A program made the translations under genes and the position numbers. From contig CAJJDP010000011.1 in NCBI GenBank assembly GCA_905182995.1, forward strand, positions 756,432 to 820,431: a stretch of 64,000 nucleotides of DNA, read 5' to 3'. Below, piece after piece: positions 12,274 through 25,363 of the stretch; within the stretch, counting starts at the first letter, position 1; the number at the start of each line of letters is the position of its first letter. The notes beneath the pieces were generated by a model. It was not told where the DNA came from, did not search any database, and was given only the letters and a program-made list of their open reading frames with translations. The stretch comes from Paramecium octaurelia (lineage: Eukaryota > Ciliophora > Oligohymenophorea > Peniculida > Parameciidae).

Positions 12274-12476
12274 TTTATAATAAATTCACAATAATTCTCA
12301 AATTATAATTACCAAATACTTTTTTTTTGAAGATTTACCATTCATTCTTCCAAAAAATATAAATTATATCTTCCTATATCATAATTTAAATAGATATTTT
12401 CAAGATATTTATAGGTAATTCTTAATGTATAAACATTGGTGTATTAATTTTTTAATTCAAGATTTAAAAATATCAG

Positions 12477-12955
12477 ATGAAATCTGATGTAACAGGTACA
12501 TTAATCTTCTTAATTTAAGTACCAGCCATGTCTATCTGTAAAGCATAAGAGCTATAGTAAAATAATACGATAAGATCAGGCCATTGGACACCTGCAGAGC
12601 ACTAACTCTACCTTGATTTTCTACATCAGTCTTAAGATTTGATTGAATCATCTTAAAATAACAAAGGATAAAGATTATTCAAAAAAATGAGTTAAGTAAT
12701 TGCCACAAGAAGTCCAAGTTAGTGCAGGTATAATTTTTCAAAACCTATTACAACAACAGATCACACCACTAAAAGTTCAATCCATTTAATGTTTAAATGA
12801 TAAAACGAAAAAAAAATAGTAAATTATCCAAGCCAACCAAAGAAATGCCGACTCAAATAAGAAGTAAATAATATTTCCGAAAATTATTTACCTCTCTTAA
12901 ACAACATAGTTCCGAATCTATATCAGAAGAGGAGCTAAAGAATTATATTTAATGA
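12477..12955 (+). CDS. Myb-like (SHAQKYF-class) DNA-binding protein, 140 aa
   Basis: After introns of 24 and 32 nt this is a 141-codon gene starting MKSDVTVPAMS. Residues 27-80 form one Myb/SANT repeat: GHWTPAEHQLYLDFL, a short linker, KKMSQVIATRSPSQCRSHHQ, then KFNPF. The ending RSHHQKF corresponds to the SHAQKYF motif of single-repeat Myb proteins, with the spliced junction falling exactly at Q-CRSH. The C-terminus is basic (MIKRKKNSKLSK) and then acidic. It is likely a nuclear DNA-binding protein; targets are unknown. Confidence 0.8.
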
Positions 12956-13354
12956 ATAAATAGATTAAATTGAATACAATATGCAAAACCTTCTATCAAT
13001 ACTAAAAATGTGTCTGTTCTCTAAATTAAATCTGACCATACAAAATTCATTAATTTTCATTTAATTAAATTCTTTTCAAATCAAGTTTAGAGAATAATCA
13101 AACCACATAAAATTACTGCTTTCTAATATTATAAAAAAGTCATTCTTTACGTATAATTTGAAATCAAGAAACATTTTTTATTTTAATATATATAAGTATT
13201 ACAACTAAACAAATATCAAATCTCCAATTAAGTAAACTTAATCAGCCAATTTATTTCATAACCTTCCAATACAAATATTTACTTAAATAAACCCTATTTT
13301 CCACTTTTTACAAGGAATTAGCTAAGAATTATTCAAATTTATATAAAATAGTTT
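12956..13354. other. Intergenic region, 399 bp
   Basis: AT-rich sequence between the Myb-like gene and a small plus-strand gene. No frame from an ATG gives a credible protein and no RNA gene was seen. Confidence 0.35.
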
Positions 13355-13680
13355 ATGACTGAATTATAAATATAGTTAGAAAAACGTTGTGGATTACAAG
13401 ATTGAATATTAAATCAGTTTAAATAGATATCAATGCTTAGAAAAGTAGAAAATATTACATAGGACTTAACAACTTCAATAAATAAATGCATATTTCCCTT
13501 CGATCACTAATACGTCTGGATAAAGAAAGTGTGTTTACTTTAATTATTGAACACTTATACGGCAATATTAATTTTTCGAATATTAATTTATAGAATATGC
13601 TTAAGATGGAGGAGAAAGATAAGATTAAATTTCAGACACATTTAAAAAGTGCCTTAATTTACTATTCTGCCTAAGAGTGA
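13355..13680 (+). CDS. Small unknown protein, about 98 aa
   Basis: The frame starts MTELQIQLEKR at 13355 and hits TGA unless an intron at about 13391-13422 is removed. Two donors, 29 and 32 nt from the same acceptor, both restore the frame. The rest reads INAQKSRKYYIGLNN, RSLIRLDKESVFTLIIEHLY and KFQTHLKSALIYYSAQE to TGA at 13678-13680. The composition is typical of a soluble helical protein. No family is recognised. It converges on the EFHB gene with 88 bp between the stops. Confidence 0.5.
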
Positions 13681-13768
13681 ATTTATAATCCTTTGAACTT
13701 ATGAAACCGGTATTTTATTAATTGGATGGAAAACATTGTAAAATATTTAGATAGATGTTATTATTAAA

Positions 13769-15114
13769 TCAATCAATGTGATGCATCTCTTAAACTGCCA
13801 ATTAAAATGCTTTGACTGATACTTTATCATCAAATGTATTTTGCTAAGATAATATAATAAATAAAATACGATTTCTTTTGCTCTTTTGAATACACCTTCA
13901 AATTTTCCAATGCCATATTTTATTCCTATAGATTCAAATATTTGTTTAATATCTTTTTTATTTCTTAACATTAAGAAGTCTTATTCTGTTAATCCCATAT
14001 GTGAAAACTTCTCTGGGAACAACAATGCAACAGCTGGAACTTCATCACCATAATTTTAGGGATCTGCAACTGATTTCATTCCTGTTTTGACAATATCGTT
14101 TCTTATGGTAGGCACTCCAAAAGCTCTAGTTTCATCTCCTTGTTTAGTTTAGTTTCTAAACCCAAACTTAGTGGCTCTTCCCAAATCAATGTCTGGTTGA
14201 ACCTCTTTTTAAGTAGGCTAACCATTAATGCATTATCCAGCAGTCCATTATTCATCCTTTTTCATTTCTCCAAAAATTGCAGGCATTCTTGAGTTAATTT
14301 AAGCCTAATTTTTGGGTTTACCAAGAGGGTCTTCATTATAGTTCTTCCAATCTTCTTAATTTTTGGAGATAATGGTTGTTTTAGGATATTAATTTTGTGT
14401 TAATTCATGTTGTAAGATCTTTTTCATTTATTCTTATTCCCTTTCGTCTTTTTTGCCGAAACGAAAGTCAGTTGGATTGACATTCCATTTGTATTCTCTA
14501 TTTTTTTATTCCCCTGCTTCAAAATTCCCATGACTTTTCAAATACATCAATCTCACACCTTCTTCGTCTCTTTTGGCGTCAGGAGGAAACACAACCTCTT
14601 TTGCTGTAAATTCAGAAGGAGGGATCTTCTATCCGAAGGCAAAACCATCTGATTTGGATTCTTCAGGCCAATTGTAATTTCTTGTAGGCATAGTACCCAA
14701 TGGCTCTTTGATATGAGAGGCATATTTTTATTCATTTATTTCATTGATCAATTCTTTGATTCCTTCAGGCTGTTGTTTGAAGAGGTCTCCAGCTTTGTCA
14801 GATGGATCAGTCTTTTTTCCATAAAGCCAATTGCCTTGGGGCTTAGGGGCATCCACAAGTCCTGGGTGTAACTAAATTTAAATATATATATTTACAATGG
14901 TGCATCCGTGTTGGTGTTTGTAAGATTTACGGTATTTCTTTATGTGAGGAGGAGTTTCAGGGACCTACGTAACTGACTAAATTTACTTAGCTTTAAACTG
15001 GTTGAATGCAGTCACTCGCACTTTCTTCCTTTAAGACGGTTCTTCCAGCCTAGACTAATTTGAATTATTTACTGATTTAAGAGTTCCAAAGAAATCTCTT
15101 GTTTTCCCTGACAT
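13769..15114 (-). CDS. EFHB: EFHB/CFAP21-like ciliary protein, 431 aa
   Basis: Homologue of EF-hand domain family member B (CFAP21), a microtubule inner protein of ciliary doublets. Introns 13844-13869 (26 nt) and one of 24 nt near 14875 leave 432 codons from MSGKTRDFFGTLKS. Family-like stretches seen are KPQGNWLYGKK, MPTRNYNWPE, a DLGRATKFGFRNQ segment, RAFGVPTIRNDI and VADPQNYGDEVPAVALLFP, followed by GLTEQDFLMLRNKKDI. The C-terminal 50 residues correspond to the degenerate EF-hand region; canonical calcium loops are not evident. It is shorter than the vertebrate protein, mainly at the N-terminus. The start is 74 bp from the divergent Zim17-type gene. Confidence 0.85.
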
Positions 15115-15188
15115 TTTAATTTAGAATTATTATATATATTATAATTGATTTGCTCAAAATTAAACTAAAACACATATAAATTTAATTT

Positions 15189-15635
15189 ATGAAATAAGCA
15201 TCGTTATTTATTAGAAGATCCTTTTTGACTTTGAAACCCCTTTTCTTTTGTTCATCCACTCAACAACCTCCACAAGCACCTAAAATTCATTCCGTTGTTG
15301 ACAATTTGTCAGCATCCTATAGTCTTGAAGACACCATACCCGGAACCTATTAAGGTGGAAATGGAGTATACATGCTAATGTTCACTTGCGGTCCATGCGG
15401 GAACAAAATGGCTCGCACTTTCACAAAGGATGCATATCACAAGGGAGTAGTTCTAATAAGATGTGACAAATGTGATAATATTCATCTAATTGCTGATAAT
15501 TTGGGATGGTTCCAAGATGAAAAATGGAATGTTGAAATTCACGCCAAAGAACAAGGACAATCTCTGCCTAAAATTAATAACCCTGAAGTGTCAAAACTAG
15601 TACAATAATTCATTTAAAAATAAAAAAGTTCTTGA
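15189..15635 (+). CDS. ZIM17: DNL-type zinc finger protein, Zim17/HEP1 family, 148 aa
   Basis: Mitochondrial Hsp70-escort protein that keeps matrix Hsp70 soluble. There are no introns. The start MKQASLFIRRSFLTLKPLFF is a basic, hydroxylated matrix-targeting presequence. The zinc finger carries the paired motifs CGPC and CDKC, about 37 residues apart, followed by the family signature NIHLIADNLGWF. Length and order match Zim17/DNLZ. The tail after the DNL motif is short and basic. It is divergent from EFHB with 74 bp between the starts. Confidence 0.92.
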
Positions 15636-15682
15636 ATTAATTAATTACGCATAATATAATATGTTTGATTTTCAATTTTCAT

Positions 15683-16538
15683 TCAATTAGATTTAAAAGC
15701 ACATTTCTTGATTGAAAATCCAATAAGTCCTGCCAAAGTCAATCCACATATAATAGTAACTCCTAAAGCAAAGTTATCTTCTGTTTATGGAACACTATTT
15801 AAATATTGATCATTTTTCACATAATTATCCTATATTACATGTAATTCCTATATTGAATCCAATTCGTCTATTACATTGATTATATATATCAATACCTAGA
15901 TTCACCTAAATGACTTGTTCTGTCTAATTCTATTCAACGACCTCTGTAGTGTTTTAAACATCAGCAATCATTGGACTTTCAATAAGCTAGAACTCATCGG
16001 AAAGTTTATTCTCTTATTCTTGATTCAATTCTGGAATGGAAGCCTCCGATGTTATTTCTGTTGTTGTAGTTGTAATACCGTTTCTAGTACTTGTTTTTGT
16101 GACCTTAGTCTAGGTCTGTCCATTGACTGAAATGGATTCTATCTCCACAAAATCAGAGTCTCCCTCAGTTGTGAATATTGAAAAAAAAGGATTAAAGAAA
16201 CCTGATAGAGGACTTGAAAATTGAATATCACTTTCATCTAATTCCTCCATTTTTTTTGATTATTAATTGTCTTGTAAAAAAGTTGAATCGTTGGGATTGT
16301 CTGTTAAATCATCAAAGGCTGCATTTATGGTTTCGAAAAGATCCTTAAGGAAGAATTGATCCATGGGTCCCATTCCTGATTTGAACTAGTTTACTTAAAA
16401 GATTCCAGAATTTTCCTCAGGGTTATCGTGATTATCATATGTTTCCACTTCACGCTGCATAGGTTCTATCATCTTTAGTGTATCTTCTTAGGCAAATGAA
16501 AAAGCAACTAAAACTATTAGGAGAATTGTATTATTCAT
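15683..16538 (-). CDS. Secreted or type I membrane protein, unknown function, 275 aa
   Basis: The protein starts MNNTILLIVLVAFSFAQ, a clear signal peptide. The ectodomain is acidic and Thr/Ser-rich (TKTSTRNGITTTTTEIT), suitable for glycosylation. One 28-nt intron is removed. Near the C-terminus a membrane segment (FALGVTIICGLTLAGLIGF) is followed by a very short basic tail SIKKCAFKSN. The Cys-poor luminal part has no family signature that I know. It converges with the Zim17-type gene, 47 bp between the stops. Confidence 0.7.
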
Positions 16539-16629
16539 ATTAATGTATTTTAAAAACGATTATTGAAAAATTTAAACCATATGGTAATTATTAATATATA
16601 TATATATTTGCATTAAAATATTAGACTAT

Positions 16630-16983
16630 TCATTCAAGTTATTAATTCAACTCATAATTAATTAAGACCAAGGTCTCCAATTATTATTGGTATCGATTAA
16701 AGTCATCCATCAACATGGCACTGTTATTTTGATTAACAACGATTTATTCATCTTTTAATGACAATTTGGAAGCTGTCTAAAGCAGTAAGATCTGATTAAT
16801 TTTCTCCTATAACCCAATAATTGGCTCAAAGTCCACAAATTTTCTGTATTTAATAATTTTAATCAAATTTTATGAAGCCTCTTGCAATTATTTCTCAGAT
16901 TGCATGATCAATTATATCTTACTTTGAGGTGGCAAAGCTGAATAGCAATAGTTTAGATCGTAGTTGTAAATTAACGAAGCCAT
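16630..16983 (-). CDS. Small unknown protein, 117 aa
   Basis: An uninterrupted frame of 118 codons starting MASLIYNYDLNYCYS and ending LNQQLE-TGA. It is Gln-rich and probably coiled coil (KLSLKDEQIVVNQNN, QQQLETLVLINYELNQQ). No family is recognised. Its start lies only 19 bp from the divergent start at 17003. Confidence 0.55.
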
Positions 16984-17002
16984 TTTAAACACTATTGATA
17001 AT

Positions 17003-17320
17003 ATGGATGAGGATAATACATTTGGAGCTCAGATTTTATTGTCGAGCAATCTCCCTTATTTGTTGGATTTGATTATAAATGGTATCTGTGATTACAAGAT
17101 CGCCGTCGCCAATTAATTATTCTAAGGCTGTGATTCTTTGATCTAATTATTTCATTATAAAAATAATTTATAGATAAATCACCTTAAAATGAATGTTTGC
17201 ATTTTAACTTAATTAAATCAATTTATAGAAGTCAACGAAGTTTTGGTGATTGAAGATGATGATTCTTTAAATAATTCTAATTCTCAATTAGCGGGGGATT
17301 TTAGTATGGGAATATATTGA
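17003..17320 (+). CDS. Small unknown protein, 105 aa
   Basis: An uninterrupted frame of 106 codons starting MDEDNTFGAQILLSSN. The middle is hydrophobic and helical (LPYLLDLIINGICDYKIAV) and the C-terminus acidic (LVIEDDDSLNNSNSQ). No signal peptide or family signature. It shares a 19-bp spacer with the divergent minus-strand gene, so both promoters must overlap the neighbouring coding sequence. Confidence 0.55.
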
Positions 17321-17345
17321 TTAATAATTTTTTAAATTTGAAATT

Positions 17346-20300
17346 ATGTTGCTAGTTTTTTATTTATTGATAGAACACATATTTGCATAGATAGGATCAC
17401 TTGAATTATTCCCCACAATTAATACAATACAAGCATCAACCACTTACGAATTGAAATTTTAATTGCAATAGCAAATGCCAGTCAATTCAATAATTACGAT
17501 CGATTTCACAAATACAAATATTATTGTGGTTGATGGAACACTAACCAAATGCACAGGATCAATTTACTTTACTTCAGTTAGCACAGATTACACATGTATG
17601 ATTTATAAGTAATAAAAAAGAATGCACATGCACTTCCAAAAAATGCTCAATTAAAATATCACAAAGTGTGGCTTCAGCTTCTTTATATCTGTTGAAATTT
17701 GGACAATTAACAAATCCAAGTTTTGTGAAGCCTTAACAAGTCTAATTGACAATAGATTTCGTGAACAATTAGTAAACACAATAATACACGGTTGACGTAT
17801 ATTAGGCAGGAGATCTCTCTCTGACTCAACTAACACAATCATCATTTAAAGTATATGATTTGGATGACATCAAATTAACAGTTTAAAGTTAGCATAGTAT
17901 CGAATAAAATGGACAATTAATAATAACATTCCCATCTCAAATCTAATTTAGCAAACTCTCAGTCAATGTTGAAGTTAATTCAAATAATCATACTGGTACT
18001 GTAGCAATATCAGGATAATCAGTCACTGTAACAAATATATTCTCAACGCAAGTCGATGCCACCACATAATTCATTATATAGTAATTATTACTCTTATTTT
18101 CCTAGTTTGTTAAATGTCTAAAATTAAGAGTCTGTTAGAAATAGTAATTAGATACTCATTTAGACTGCTACTCAATATGCATATTTGATTGATTCATTAG
18201 GATTTTAAATACAGACAAAAACACCTGAAAATATTTAAATCAATTTTCTTAACACTCAGAATACGTAAACAGTCAACTAAATTGCAACATTTTAATTTAC
18301 TTTATAGCCAGTTCTTAAATTTACCAATGGAGGCTATTTAGAGATCAAATTTCCATCTGAACTTATCATTCAATCAAATATGAGCTGCCAAAGAATTATA
18401 GGTCTAACTACTGTAAGTGGTACAAGTTATTCTTGTGGATATACAGGATAAAATGTAAGAACCTACAATTTGCAATATCCCAATTCTGCTAACTCTATGA
18501 TACTGACTGTGAGTAACATTAAAAACCCATCCTCTACTAAACCAACTTCAACTTTTGAATTTAGAACCTATGATTCAGACGGATATCTCATGTGTGTCTC
18601 TAGTTCTGAGGCTAAATTCACAGCGACCAATGATAAACTAATCGCCAGTGTCACAAGAACTACCACCACAGTCGCTCTGTAGTCTCAGTATAGCATTTTA
18701 ATTAACAATACAAATCCTGTTCCCAAGAACGGTTATCTGAATATTAACATAGGAACTCAAGCTATAAAATAAACAATCCAATAACTAAACTGTTATGACT
18801 AATCAAATGTTTAAATTAATTGTTAATTTTTAACTGACAAAACAATATCAATTCAATTAACTTCATAATTGGCAGCATACACTGCAACAACCATAGTACT
18901 CTAATACTTAAACAATCCCAATTTCGTAATTACTACAACATCAGACTTTGAAGTTGATACATTAGATGACACTAATTTCTTAATTGACTAACTCTAAAAT
19001 GTAGAAATTAATCCATCTCTCACCCCTAATACTATTTTATCTATTGTTTACTATAGAAACAATGATAAGTTAACTGAATCCTCCATTTTAGATATTGGTT
19101 CAATTACACAAGTAAATCTCTAATTCTAAATTACATCATAATATGTTATTTCTAATGATGGAAATACCATTATTGATTTAAATGGGTATTACTATCTGAA
19201 TCCTGATGAAACCATAACATGCACATAAATAATCAATACTAATTCTTACTCTAAAAATTGTGAAATTCTCTCCTATGTTGTTTAAACTGATCCCAAAATC
19301 AATTACATATCTAAAGTCAAAATCCCTAATATAATTTTAGATGGAAATAATGTGATCAACATAATAATAGCTGGATTTAGATCTGAATTGTATTCTGGGC
19401 AATTTACTCATCAAGTGACTGTTCAAGTGTATACCTTAAGCAATTAATTGGTATCTACAGGTTATAATGAATTAGGAAATACCAAAATTATTAATAAGAT
19501 TGTTCAATTGTCTCAATTATCTATCAAAGCTGATTCTCAGATAACTGGCAAGTTGACATAATACACAATCAAACACACTCTAAAATACCCTATAGATATC
19601 AAATCTAGGAACTCCTATCTGGAACTGATATTACCACAAGATTTAGGAGTGGATAAGATGAATAGTTGTTTAGTCACTATTAATACAAACACTCTAGAAT
19701 GTGTCATTAATGGCAACAAAGTTTAAATTTATTCTAATATCAATCCCTATTAATAAGATTAAGAGTTGATAATCACATTAAACCAAATTAGAAATCCTTA
19801 TTCAACTGCCCTCACCAGTAATTTTTTATTATAATACTATTATAATAACATCGTTTCAATAGAAAGCACTCAAAACTATTAAGTAACCTAACCCAATTAA
19901 TTACAAGTCTAAATTGATAGAACAGTTAAGTTAGTTAATCAAAATTCCCAATTTACTGTATCAATAACTTTAGTGAATTAAGTGTAAAATTTAATGTATT
20001 TGATGAAACTACCTACAGACTAATATGTTCCTGATTAAATTTCAATCAAATAAGGTGATAAAATATTGGCTGCATTGCTTGACTCATCTGAAAATGGTTA
20101 ACTTAGTATTAAATTCAAAGAGGATTTGTGTCCTTGTTAGAGTGGCTAGCAACTCAGCTTTAGCATTACTGGTTTCAGAAACCCTATAGTGTCCTCTAAT
20201 AGTGTTGCTCAATTGCAACTTTTAGATGAATTAAATAATATTTACGAAGAAAATAAATCAATTTCGTTTCCACCAATAGAATCAGGTAAGATTTCCATTA

Positions 20301-23300
20301 CATCAATGACATAAAGTGCTCAATAGTTGAATTAATAAAACGTCATAACTATTAGTATCGCTAACGATACTCCTTATGTTAGTTCTATTCTTATTATTGA
20401 ATTTAACCCAGACAATTTGCCATTCATACAAAATAATAATATTATCATTACTTTGAATAATAACTAAATATCTTGTACAATTGATCAATCAAAGTATTAA
20501 ATTACTTGTTAGAATGTAGAACTTAAAGCTACTAATACAATTAAATTATCTAGTATCAATTCAATAAAATGGCTTAAAACTACAAATTAATGTCTGATTT
20601 CAATATCCTCTTATGTGGGTAGCCAATTACTTGATTCAATTTCTTAAGTGAATTGCAATTCATTGTTAAATTTCCCAATTCAAAGTTTTGATTCAACTAT
20701 ATAAAGATCAGTAAGAATCCTAAGTTAAAACACTGATTTAAATATTTAATTTAATCATGAAACATCAAAATTTGTAACGATCAAGTTACCTCTAGCTGAA
20801 ATAGCTAATGATCCATCCTTCAATTACAATGAAAAATTAATTCTAAAGTCATAAGTAACAACTGACTCCAAGTTTTTAATATTATCATTTTAGTTTGACA
20901 ACACAAATACAAATAATTAGATTAATTTTAATTTATTAAGTTTATAGAATGCAAACGCAATCCCACAATCCTAAGTAAATTATATCATAGAACTATCATC
21001 AGATGGCTAAACTGTAAGTTATTAAAGTAGTAATTATATTACTCCTGTATTGATTTGCTAAGGCTCTTAATGTTCAGATTAATAATTACTAATTTTAGCA
21101 TTCAGCAAGAGCACTTCATTAATATCCTCTCCCACTGATGTTAATATTAATATACAACTCCCTTCAGAGTTGAAATATTTAACCCTTCTATAGGTATCAA
21201 TGACAGAAACTGCTTTGACAGGATCATCAGTTTGTTATTTAAATAATACTGTTGTAAATTGCTAAAAATTATTGAAGGATCAATGTACATTATGTGATCA
21301 AACATAAATTTTATTAACGTTGAAAAATCTGGTTAATGCGGATCAATATAATTAATTGGAAAAAATATGCGTAAGCATTTAAACTGAATTTGAATAAATC
21401 TAAACATGCTCTAGTTTTTCATTGGAATATAACTATTTGTTGGATGTGAAAAATATTAATTGGAGTTAGAATACATTTTATAGTAAGAATGCTCAATTGG
21501 ACTTTGATGTGTTATTCTCGTCTCCTTTGAACAACAAATACTAAAATTATTTGAGCTTTGCAAATACAAATGATTAGATTGATTTCAGTAATAGTAAGGT
21601 TACATTTGATGATGCTCAAATTCGCAGCACTTATCAAAACAATTAGTTAAATCTACAGATATGCGAATAGGGTTGCCAATAAAATAAAAATTACAAAATT
21701 TAAATCTCCTAAGTTTAATTCAAAGACTATAGTTATTCAAAAGATGATTAAACTATTTTCAAATTGAGCAGAGCTGATTAATAGTTAGAACAATCAAATA
21801 ACATATAACTATATCCAACAACACTCAACATGAACCAAATTACTTTGACTGCTACAGCATTAGATTATGTTCAATTGAGTTATTCATTATCTTCTGTTGT
21901 CCCATACTAAAGTGATTCAACCATAAAATTTAGGTTTCTCAATAACAATTGTGTTTCTTCAGGTAAGATAGATTCAATTCATAATTCAACATGTTCTTTA
22001 AAAAACAATGCCATAGTTCAAGTTTCCCTAATACATAATAATCAAATCACTCATCAAAGTAATGAGAAGATTATATTGACTGTGGCATCTGAAAATTGTC
22101 CGGTTCCATACTTATTTTATTAAGATAGTTGTTTTTTAAAATGCCCAAGTTAAACATATTAGGATGATAATACGTGTTATCAATGCACTTAAGAGAATTG
22201 TCTTTAATGCAATAAATCTGAATGCTCATAATGTAAAATGGGTTATTAATTGAAGAATAACGTATGTGAATAGATATGTTATATTGATAATTGTTAATAG
22301 TGCAGCTTTAGTGAATCTACTTAGAATTGTATATCATGTGTAACACCATTTGAATTGTATCAAAATTAATGCAGAATGTCAAATGATTGTTAAATTGAGA
22401 ATTGCTCTGTTTGTTAGATTAAGAACTAATAACTTAATTGTGTCTAATGCAATCCAGACAAATATAAATATAAAACTAATTGTTTAGATACCTGTCCGTC
22501 AGGCTATTATGATAATGAAAACAAAGATTGCGTAGTTTGCTCATTAGGGTGCAGTTCATGCAATTCCTAAGAATGTTTGGAATGCTAAACCTAGTATAAT
22601 TTAACAAATAAAATATGTCAATGTAAAATTGAAGGATGCTAAACATGCAATTCAATTGATATTTGTGACAAATGCAATGAAGATTTTGGCATTTATTTTA
22701 AGAATTAATGTCTAAAGGATTGCCCTTCAGAATACTATGAAAAAAACAAAACATGTTTATAATGCAATTCTGAATGCAAAACATGTGATATCAATGGCTG
22801 TCTTTCGTGCAAAGAAAATTACTATTTGGAAGGTTCTAAATGCATTCTAAAGTAATGCACTAGTAATTGTTTGAGCTGTGATAATAATACAACTTGTAAT
22901 GAGTGCTCTCCTGGATATAGAGTTGATGGCAATCTAACTTGTATTTAAGTAAAAAATGAACCATATTTTGGAGTGGCCTCATCTGTATTATTAGCTATTC
23001 TTGGAGTTGCAATTTGTTATTAAGTTGTCTCATTGATCTTACCTCCAAAACTCCCCATATTTCCACAAGTAATTCTGTCATCTATCTTGGCATTCTCATT
23101 TTTATAGACTATAAGCAATTGCATGCTATTATTGTATGCTTACATCAACTAGGTTTAAATTGAATTCATCTTAGCTTCAATTCTTTTCAGCATCAATAAT
23201 ATATATTACTCTTAGACCTATAATAGTATGAACAATCCCTTGTTATCCTTTATCACATCAGGTACTTGGGCTAGAATTCCATTACTCAAATTCAAATTTT

Positions 23301-23515
23301 TAAGCAAGTAGAATCCTCAACAATACACAAATTATTCACTCATCAGACAAATAGATAAATACAATCACATAGTCACAAGTTGTTTGTCAATTATTATTGA
23401 CGTAGTTGTGATTTCATTATAGAATACAAGTGAAATCCCTTACATTGGATACATAAAATTATTCATAGATTTCATTTTAGTATGTAGTTTTACATTAGAA
23501 CACAGATTAATCTGA
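17346..23515 (+). CDS. Giant secreted/membrane protein with furin-like Cys-rich repeats, 2,039 aa
   Basis: A signal peptide (MLLVFYLLIEHIFAQIG) opens a huge ectodomain of Thr/Ser/Asn/Gln-rich beta-type sequence (to about residue 1560) with repeating hydrophobic patterns suggesting tandem Ig-like modules. Residues about 1560-1850 are Cys-rich, with dozens of CxxC pairs and furin-like units such as NCQQCS, CPSGYY and CLSCKENYYLEG. A membrane region of several hydrophobic segments follows (FGVASSVLLAILGVAICY onward), ending LEHRLI. Only two introns are present, 17596-17620 and 18081-18105, in the first 800 bases; 2,040 codons remain. This architecture is common in ciliate surface proteins. Ligand and role are unknown. 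Confidence 0.85.
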
Positions 23516-23833
23516 AAATTAATTCATACTTATAATTTCTATAATAAATAATTATATTCCAATAAATAAAATTTATTAATTTACTTTATATATATATATT
23601 AGATTTCTTAAAACATATAATCCTATATAATGTCATTCCTTGATTTTTACGAAATTAACCCTATAATCTGTAGTTTCTTACATACTTGATCCATTACATT
23701 TACAATTTTGCAATAATTATCTGTCTGTGCTTATTTTAAATATAATGATCAGCTCATTCGATTTCAGGGCTTCGTTTTATGTTTAAATATAAAGAGATTG
23801 GAAACCATCAAGGTTCTTTTTGATTTGAAATTT
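23516..23833. other. Spacer containing a possible upstream exon
   Basis: An ATG at 23630 begins MSFLDFYEINPIIC but stops after 19 codons. A second open segment (23676-23833, with a 26-nt intron at 23727-23752) is in the frame of the following gene and reads DPLHLQFCNNYLSLIRF. The two would join into an F-box-like start only with a frame change I cannot explain by a normal intron. Confidence 0.35.
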
Positions 23834-25281
23834 ATGAAAATATATGAAAGAGGTCACAGTGAAACCTCTTCAAGCTTATAGTAGTTTAATTTATTAAGAG
23901 AGGCAAATGAATCCTAGCTATTTAGAGGTGGAAATATATTGTAGAAAATGTGAGGTGTAGAAAACTTGAGAAGAAAAAAATTTAATTTTGTCAGTTAGAA
24001 AATAAGGATTTTGTAAAATTAATTAAAAATATACAAAAATAATAGGTGATATTTTACACCAAAACAGCAGCACAGCAAACCATTATAAATTTGTAAGATA
24101 TTTATGCGAAAATTATTATTTTAATAAATTCATATAAAGAATCTACCATATTGAAGTTAAAAATGTAACAATTAAAAAGTAAAGCTGAAACTAGTTTTAT
24201 TGATACAGTCTCGAATATGATGAAATTTATTAATGATTAGTCAGCATTTTAATAAACAGATAACATTAAAGATTTCGAAGATAACTTGGAAACTATCTAA
24301 GATAAAAGAGAGCTACTCAGCATAGGATCAATAATCCAAATACTCATTAAATCTGAAAAGGTTCCGGAGAAGAAAAGTTACTTGCTTAAGATTAACTTTA
24401 AGATACAAACTAAAATTTTGGAGTAAAATTAAAATTTAGATACGTTTATTGCTGAGTTGTATGAAAAAAATAATTAAGGAATTGGACTGTCTTTTTTGAA
24501 TAATGATGGTAGTTTTGGTATATATTTATAAAATAACTTTAGTGCTTTCAGATTTGAGAACTCGAGAACTTTTAGAGATTTCGAAAACTGTAAATGATTC
24601 GAAACACTTATTATAATATTGTTCGTAAGCTGGGTAAAAAACCCTTTATAAGTAATTTAAAAATTGGCCAATTTTACTTGATGAGGATGAATTATCGAAA
24701 GAGTTTTTCATGACTATCTATTCTGAAAGGATGAGAAGAAAGGCTCTAAAGCATTTGGCTGCACAAGGCAATCAAAAATTACAATATTCCTAATATTAAT
24801 TTAATTAAGATCAAAGTAAGAAAAATAAGAAATTGATTAAAGAAGAAATTAAGTTGAATTAACATGAGGCCATCAAAATTAAATTTCTCAAAACAGTTTA
24901 AATTAAATTAACTAAATTAACGATCAATGTCACTTAAGAATTTTAGTAATCAGTTTAAGAAAGTACCATATTTTAAGGCAGTTCGAATTTAGCTTATATG
25001 GCAGAAAATTCATAATAATATTATCAAGTTGTGAAATGTGAAATCACACTATGCCAGGAAATAGAAGATATTTGTTATGAAGAAATAAATAAAGATCCAA
25101 AACTATAAGATTATGAAAGTAAGACAGTAACATTTATATTTCAGGGAAATGGTAATAAAAGTGCACCAATATTAAAGATTAAATTAGAAAATCTATATAA
25201 TAAGGAGAAGAAATTCATTGTTAGGATTAAAGCGTGTTTTGTAGCGATGCTGACTATGAATTAAGCAATGTTCGGATTTGA
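23834..25281 (+). CDS. Unknown protein, about 458 aa, 5' end uncertain
   Basis: From ATG 23834 (MKIYERGHSETSSS) three introns give 459 codons: 23941-23960 (20 nt), 25 nt near 24519, and a 26-nt one near 25153. The protein is helical and lysine-rich with long coiled-coil-like stretches (MKFINDQSAFQQTDNIKDF, RELLEISKTVND). The C-terminus reads SVFCSDADYELSNVRI to TGA at 25279-25281. Without the third intron the frame would run into the Pus3 gene, so that intron is needed. Coding sequence probably extends upstream of 23834, where the same frame is open. No family is recognised with confidence. Confidence 0.55.
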
Positions 25282-25363
25282 ATTAATATTCGAAAAAATT
25301 TTGTCATTTATATTATATTTATTTAAATTAATTTAAAAAAATAAATAAATTCTTTCTTATCCA

